Below are positions 58,101 to 64,000 of a stretch of DNA of 64,000 nucleotides, in pieces (position 1 is the stretch's first letter; each line of letters begins with the position of its first letter). Below the pieces are notes generated by a model. It made no database searches, was not told where the DNA came from, and saw only the letters and a list, made by a program, of their open reading frames with translations. The DNA lies in the NCBI GenBank assembly GCA_018136815.1, contig CM030934.1:1582979-1646978 (forward strand). Reading direction: 5' to 3'. Position numbers and translations under genes: made by a program. This stretch comes from Isochrysis galbana (Eukaryota > Haptophyta > Isochrysidales > Isochrysidaceae).

Positions 58101-58835
58101 CGTCCAAGATGTCGGCTGGCTGCTTGGGAGACGGCGCCGTACTGAAGGTCGGCGACATTCAACACTTCGCGTACCGCGCAGGTGATCCGCCGCCACACTT
58201 CGAGCCAAATGTGACGGAGTACATAGGCAAGGCGAAGGGCAAGAGGCAGATTCTGTGGGAGCGTGGCCTTTGGAAAGTGGGCATGGTAGAGTTCGTCGAC
58301 GATGATGATCCCAAGGGTCGCGATCAGGTGCTCTTGCCTCAGCCCTGCGCAATTGACTTGTTTTTGCTTTGCACAGCGGCAGCGATCGCTCCCGACCCCC
58401 CCTCCCCTCCCCGCGTCACGTGTATAGAGCATGAGCATGGACTACATGCTCAGCCTCTGCGAGGATTTCATGAAGGAGAAAACTGCGCTGCAGGCGATGG
58501 TCGAAGCGCGGGGTCACATCCTGGTGATGTCCCCAAAGGGCCATTGTGAGCTTGCGGGCCAAGGCATCGAATATGACTGGGGCAAGATGAAGCAAACCTA
58601 TCGTCGGAACAACCGGTACGAAAAGGATTTCCACGAGATGATTTTGAAGAGCATGGGGCGAGATGTGCTGAAGCTTTCCACGTCACGCAAATTCGCGCGC
58701 AAGGCGCGTGCTTACCGGCGGGCATATCGGGAGGGGTGCGACAATGAGCATGCGTGCATCGAGCAGATGGTGAAACAGTTCAAAGCGCACCGCAATGCGG
58801 CGGACTTCGCAGGAAAGTTTATTGCACAAGCGTGA
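55177..58835 (+). CDS. DDE transposase-like protein with SAP motif, six exons, 1062 aa
   Basis: Exons: 55177-55195, 55270-56393, 56522-57525, 57621-57918, 57992-58327 and 58428-58835. All introns are GT-AG and the joined frame (3189 nt) is open. Residues ~60-480 hold basic and helical segments (DRAQQQVLVLVAYYDKLLKA, RTVRAWSAQYIKTGGKTQLD) that look DNA-binding. A SAP-like motif follows (LKMPELHEELAARKLPKTGN, KPTLIARLKEDEL), a known DNA-binding helix pair. The catalytic part reads GLRKKTDGPGEMVSGF, YGKGKEGYWT, IEVDWSSGHSAHRPGALN, GGKQATPRPSKM, LWERGLWKVGM and GHCELAGQGIEYDWGKMKQT, the order of a DDE integrase fold seen in fungal and algal transposases (family recalled, not searched). Asp in VDWSSGH and Glu in IEYDWG are candidate catalytic residues. 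No terminal repeats were found, so it could be domesticated. Confidence 0.75.
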
Positions 58836-59353
58836 TTGTTGGAGATGTGTGTGTGCTCTCTTTGATTTTGTAACAATTCCGCAATCCCAATCGTCGGGCC
58901 AGTCCCAGTTAGTGGTTAAAGTCGTGGCAGTACTGTAGCAGTTAAATTACAATGATAGCACGCATACATCATACATCATACATATCATACCAAGGTGCAT
59001 GACATGACAATTGCTGCGAGTTCGCTCCAGCGCACACAGGACATCTCTGCAGCAACTGCACAAAGGTTTCAAATTGATTCACATAGCTGCCCCCACCCCA
59101 TCCCCACACCGTGTACAAGCGCACACATACGCATACTATGGACTATGGCATACGCATACGCACAGCATACGACGACATACGCACATAGCACAAAGAAAGG
59201 ACGATCCACACGCAAACGATCCGCATGCCCGCGCTGTCAGCCAATCAGAGCGCACCATCCGTCGGTCATGCAGCTCCACCGCACCCTCTCACTCAGACGT
59301 GCACCCACTGCATGTGGCACCATGCAGTCGCACGCACACCGGACCCTCAAACG

Positions 59354-59392
<39 letters not shown>

Positions 59393-60457
59393 CACAGACA
59401 CTCTCCTCGGCACACGACACGCGCACGCGACGCACGCGACCTCCGCGCCGGTAACCGACGAAATATTGGCGGCCAGTTTCCAGATTCGCCGCCCAAACCG
59501 ATCCTCGCTCCTTCATACCGCTGGCCGGCACTCAACTCTCGACGTCCGCTCACGCCCGCCGCTTCCCAGCCTCATCGTGCGGCTCGCGCTACCTCTCACA
59601 CTGTCCGAGCCTCTGATGCGTGCACACCGTCCAAGGTATAGGCCCCCTCTGGTCAACGCACGGCCAAGTGCCCAGGCTCCCACCCTGCAGCCGCCCTCCC
59701 CTCAGCCAGGCGCCCATGGCGCCAGCGCCGCGGGCCGAGCCGCGTTGCAGAGAAGTAACGGGCCGATCACGGTAAAGAAATGCGCGCCCAGACCACCCTT
59801 GCTATTTATTAACATAACTTCTGGAGACTTTAATCAAATGACATGGGACCTTGACAGTGCGAAAGAGCACACTGCCCCCTACAATCCCTCCAAAAAGATC
59901 CGCAAACCGACCAAACCGCCAGCCGCAAAATATCCATCAGACGAAGGAAATTTCTGGCGAAACAAGCTTGTATTACATGATCGATTGCAGGCCGCGGGAG
60001 AAAGAAGAGCGGGTCCCTGCTGAGACACTGGGACGAACCACGCGAGACCAGCCACGACGGCAGCACCGGGAAGGAGAGCGAGGAGAGAGAGTGAGAGGGT
60101 ACTCCGAGCTGGCGAGCGAGCTCTCTCATACGTATCGATTCTATAGTTCTCACGACAAATCTCAAAGAAACGAGAGTCATGTGATCCCACCGTCGTCATT
60201 TCGCAACCCATACCCCTTCTTCATCCTTTATCTCCCTCCGCCCGTTTCCACCTCATCCCCTCTCCCCCTTTCCCCTCCGCCCGCCCTCTTCCTCTCCCCC
60301 CCCCCCCCGCCCCCCCCCGCCCCCCCGCTCCCCCCACACCGCGCCCACGGCGCCCACCACGCCGTCTCGCGTCGGTCTCCCTCCGCGACCGCCTCCGCCT
60401 CCCTGCCCTTCCCCGTCCCACCCTCCTGCCTCCAACCCCGTCAGCGCCTTCCTCGCG
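58836..60457. other. Intergenic region with CA microsatellite
   Basis: CATAC/CATA motifs (58960-58995, 59120-59190), a (CA)n tract at 59354-59390, and C/T-rich sequence up to the kinase start. Frames here are compositional. One stretch at 59760-60020 (FNQMTWDLDSAKEHTAPYNP) looks mildly coding but has no support. Confidence 0.4.
59354..59390. repeat. CA microsatellite
   Basis: An uninterrupted CA dinucleotide run of about 18 units. Confidence 0.9.
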
Positions 60458-63400
60458 ATGGGCACGGATGTACACGCCGACCAGCTCAAACGCATTGGCC
60501 AGGTCGAACTATTCAGGAAGCTCGAGCCCGTCCATCTCGCAGCATGCTCACTGGGTGGCATCGCCTCCTTTGTCTTAGCGCCTGTCAACTGGTTTGAAAG
60601 CATCATCGTCGCCACCTACTTCGTGGTGCTCCTCGTCTCGCGTCTGGCGATGCGCGGATACGCGGATCAGGAGCGTGCTATCCTTGTGTTCGGGCGCATC
60701 TTTATCTCCATGACCACTCTGTGCTGCGTCACCTTTGTCATCGCCACTAACTACTTTCAGCTGGGGCTGAACGTTAGCGACACCGGGCTCATAATCTTCA
60801 CCATAAACACGGTGACTGTCCCCATGTACATGCACCTCTTGGGAATCTTCGAGGAACACCGGCTCTTGAACACGGCAATCATCGGCATGGCATATAGCTT
60901 GGCGCCAGGTTGGACACAGAGAGCGCATCACGAGGTCTCGATCATCATGTGGCTTGCGCTCCTAGCAGGCGAGACTGCAGGGACATATGCCGCTAGCTGG
61001 ATGATTTCGGCCTCTCTGAGTGAGAATTTGGCAACTGCAGACGCAGCCCCCAATGTCAGTGCGCCGGCAATGTTTGTTGATGAGGCGCGCCGAGATGGCG
61101 CACACATGCGGGCAAACAGTTTGATGCCAAATATGCGGGCAATAGCGCCTCACCAAGACATCAAGTGTTTTGTTGACACCAAGTCAAAGCCGATGAGGCT
61201 ACCAGTCGACTCGCCCCTCACCCCCAGTCTACAGCAGAGCCAGTCGTTGGTACCAGCGGGCAAGCGCTCCGTCTGGAGTGCTCACCTTGCACACATGAGA
61301 TCTTTGTGTTTTGAGGATATGTTGCAGTGGTTTTTTCTTCATGCAGATTGCGATTGCCGTGCGGTCCGGATGCAGCCGGTCTCGCTCGTTTTCGAGGATG
61401 TGCGTGTGGAATTGCTCTTCACAGTCAGCAGCTTCCCTCAGCTCAATGCAGCGCACTCATATGCATGCTGCGCAGCCATTTTGGCCTGCGTCTTTGCTGT
61501 GCACTCTGCTCCCACTACCTGGTGCATGGCGGCTATTGTGGGCATTTACTCGGTCATGCTGTGGCTGTTGCGAAAGCGCGTCGCTCACTACGCCGACGTG
61601 AGTCGCGCCTCTCAAGAGTTCGACTCCGGGTACCGCTCATTGTCGTTGTTTGCGGGTTGCGCATACTGCATCAACCTTACATTGAACCCCGAGCCGCCTT
61701 CTTGGTGGCATCCCTGGCTGGAGCAAGTGAACCACGTCACAAACTTGTTCACTAGATGTGCCACACTCGAGTCGCATTTGGGCTACCCTTCATCGGGTCT
61801 GATCGCTTCATCTCTCTTGCTTATCCTCTGTGGCATACACCAGCGGTATGTGCTGCTCGCTCCTCGTTCGCGCATGCTCGTCCGTTGCGTCATCTTCGGC
61901 GGTGTCGCCTTCAATCACATCCACATACGTGAGTTGGCTCTAGCTCCCTGTGCCACATCTTGTGCTATCCTAACCATGAGCTTACTGGCAGCGGGTGAAG
62001 TGCTAGGCTATTCATCAACGCTCACACGACGCTCTCTGTTCCTATTCTGGCTGGCGGATGCCCAAAACTCGGCCAGGACGGCTGCGAAAACCTTCGCGCG
62101 TCTTGCGGCGGTCGAGGAAAACGCCATCGAACTGCAACGCCGCAATGAAGCACGTGAGGCGGAGGCTGCGGCGGACAAGCGGCTTGCGCATGTGATCAAA
62201 GGACGTTGTGGTTCGGCGATCAATTCCATCCTGACATTCCGATCTCTTCTCCACGCGTGTTTGAGCGAGCCATTGCCCACGCAAATGATGGAGATGCTCG
62301 ATGCTCCGGTCGTCCACCTCGCTGAAGCTGTTGCATGGTGTCATCGAAGGCAGGTGCGACTCCGGCCTCACAAGCGCCAAAGGCTTTCCTTGGCTGGAAA
62401 TCGGTTCATCTAGCAGTGAGCCGCTCCGCGCTTCTCCGGAGCCATGCTCTGTTGAACTAAGCGTAACGTTTGCCTCTTCCACGTGACAACCCACGCTGCG
62501 GCTGCAGGTGTTTGTTCAACTTGAGAAAGGGCAATACACCTCGCGTGCAACGCCTGTGGACGTCAACGATTTACTTGTTCGTTCACTAGTTGGCTCCGGG
62601 CGCCTGCAGTCGTCAATTCGAGAACGGCTTAAACTGGATGTGACGGTGCTTAAGCTCACCTTGGATGAGGTACGGCGCTTGTTGCCTCACAAGAAGGAGA
62701 GCAAATGGGGCCCAAGTGAGGAATCCAATGCGTTCGGACCTCCCGATTGAGCCCTCGTTTTTCTGGCTTGTAGGTGATCTCCAACGCACTCAAGTATCGC
62801 CGTGCGAGTACGGACGTGCTTATCGAGGCTGATCTGGTAGACAGCAACCTAGTCGTGTATGTCACAAATGTCAACGCGCATGGATTCGTGCCACTCAGCC
62901 CAGATGAAGCAAAACGCGTCTTTGAAGCAGGATACAAGTCACACATGGCTTCAGCTGCGTCTGACGGTGTTGGCCTTGATTCGGTAGCCCGAGCTGTTGC
63001 GGCTGCCCGCGGCACTGTCTTCCTGACCTGTGACTCCGTCCGAGAAACGACTTCCATCCGGCTGATGCTTCCAGCCGAGGAGCTTCCACGGACCGCGAGT
63101 GCATCCGCCGACCACGAGGACGTGGCTGGCTGCGTAGTGGCAGGCGGCTCCGCGCCTAGTCACTACCACGAGCACGAAAGTATATCGCCACTCTCCACAT
63201 CGCTATCGAATCAGGCACGCCCAGCAGCCTCGTCAAGCAATGACTCGACCAGCACATCTCATTCTCGGCTTGACCTCGCTGCGCAGCACCAAGGTGCCCC
63301 GCGCACCTATTGTGATCGGTACATAGAAGGCACATCAAACTTGACGGGAGCACAACTTTCCACGGCCTATGTCCATGAAGTAGATAGCTCCGATACCAAG

Positions 63401-63994
63401 GAGAGCAGCGTGGCTGAGAAGCTGCCCCAACATCTAGACACTATTCAGCAGCTCCCGGCTTTACTACAAGAGAACACACCGTCGACGTGCCAGGCGGTCA
63501 TGGACGTCCCGGCCGACACCAAATTGCAGTCTCTGCGCTGCGTGGGCATCGACGACGAGGACCTCCCAAGATTCGTGCAGAAAATTCTTATAACCATGTA
63601 TCTTGATGGTGACGAGTCATCATGCTCGCTTGGTGGCACGGCGGCTGAACGCGAGGCCTTCGTTGACGTGGTGATGGGTGTTCGTGGGCCCGATCTTGCG
63701 CTTGTCGACGGTCCGCCAGTCCAAGCTGACATCGCACTTCTTGACGAGAACATCGATGAGTGCGCAGACCCTCCGTTGATGGGTTCGTCAATAGCAGCCG
63801 AACTCCGAATGCTCGGATTTCGAGGAATCATCGTACTACTTACGGCCTCGCCCACATCACAGATCGCTGAGCTCCAACAGATGCCTCAAATTGATCTGGC
63901 TTTCGATAAGAGCTCAGGGCTGCCCGTCATCGCCGCAGCTATCAAAAAGCTCTTCGCACAACGCTCTGGGGTACATGAAGCTGCATCGATATAG
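60458..63994 (+). CDS. Hybrid histidine kinase, three exons, 1092 aa
   Basis: A membrane sensor that should autophosphorylate a His and pass the phosphate to its own receiver. Exons are 60458-62353, 62508-62669 and 62774-63994; both introns are GT-AG and phase 0. The N-terminal half has two blocks of membrane helices (residues ~25-180 and ~320-520), separated by a soluble loop. The H-box is KRLAHVIKGRCGSAINS with His578. The ATPase part has the N-box VISNALKYRR (Asn690) and G-box SDGVGLDSVARAVAAARG. The receiver at the C-terminus has VGIDDEDLPR, the phosphoacceptor in DIALLDENID (Asp1010), VLLTASPTS and the conserved Lys in AFDKSSGLP. Between ATPase and receiver is a ~150-residue Ser-rich linker. 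The H-box is atypical, with Ile-Lys where E/D-like residues often follow His. The input signal is unknown. It ends six bases before the window edge. Confidence 0.85.
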
Positions 63995-64000
63995 ACGTTC

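Noticed and set aside
59354-59390. CRISPR or telomere-like repeat
   Set aside because: It is a plain CA dinucleotide tract without spacers, and no telomeric motif is present elsewhere.
58995-60023. A 342-residue frame before the kinase gene
   Set aside because: It runs through a CA microsatellite and Pro/His-rich low-complexity sequence; three frames are open here, which indicates composition.

Overview
The window is nuclear DNA of a eukaryote, most likely a single-celled alga or related protist. The genes are GC-rich and carry several short GT-AG introns. They encode a hybrid histidine kinase, a 2OG-Fe(II) oxygenase, a START-domain protein, guanine deaminase and a DDX6-type helicase. Non-LTR retrotransposons, hAT elements and homopolymer tracts crowd the gaps. 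I cannot place it further: a haptophyte, pelagophyte or similar alga would fit, but no marker here decides it.

Host genes, left to right: a membrane-anchored prolyl-4-hydroxylase-like enzyme (3250-4167, +); an unknown two-exon gene (6120-7147, +); a five-exon START lipid-transfer-like gene (13942-15904, +); a three-exon single-pass membrane protein (19421-20382, -); a hypothetical protein (21020-21586, +); DDX6/Dhh1 (28623-30338, -); an unknown two-exon gene (35422-37098, -); a small coiled-coil protein (40044-40433, -); a MYND-finger protein cut short by TGA at the conserved Trp (40932-41861, +); a nine-exon guanine deaminase (44108-46532, +); a six-exon DDE-transposase-like gene with a SAP motif (55177-58835, +); and a three-exon hybrid histidine kinase (60458-63994, +).

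The rest is dominated by one LINE superfamily. ORF1 has two CCCH-like zinc motifs, an APE endonuclease follows, and the ORF2 C-terminus carries a zinc knuckle. Pieces lie at 1-670, 10321-12629, 18952-19143, 23886-26080, 26235-27163, 34670-35155, 37145-39765, 42437-43565 and 47557-50075. Two copies with target-site duplications (47557-50075 and the non-autonomous 22218-23089) show that these elements begin with a 24-26 nt leader that folds as a hairpin with a four-base loop, directly before ATGG. Ten copies in the window keep the hairpin while its stem sequence changes in a compensated way. The LINE 3' ends finish in oligo(T), not oligo(A), on the coding strand. This hairpin-capped, T-tailed retroelement family, with non-autonomous partners that share its 5' leader, is the most unusual system I see.

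Other mobile DNA: three hAT elements or derivatives, two with exact 8-bp duplications (31721-32605 and 32730-34422) and one a frameshifted transposase gene (7921-10320); a MITE at 5574-5775; Tc1-like termini at 5196-5243, 43567-43625 and 50587-51933; and solo LTRs, one of which (38393-39240) can be dated relative to its host LINE because the empty site is present elsewhere in the window.
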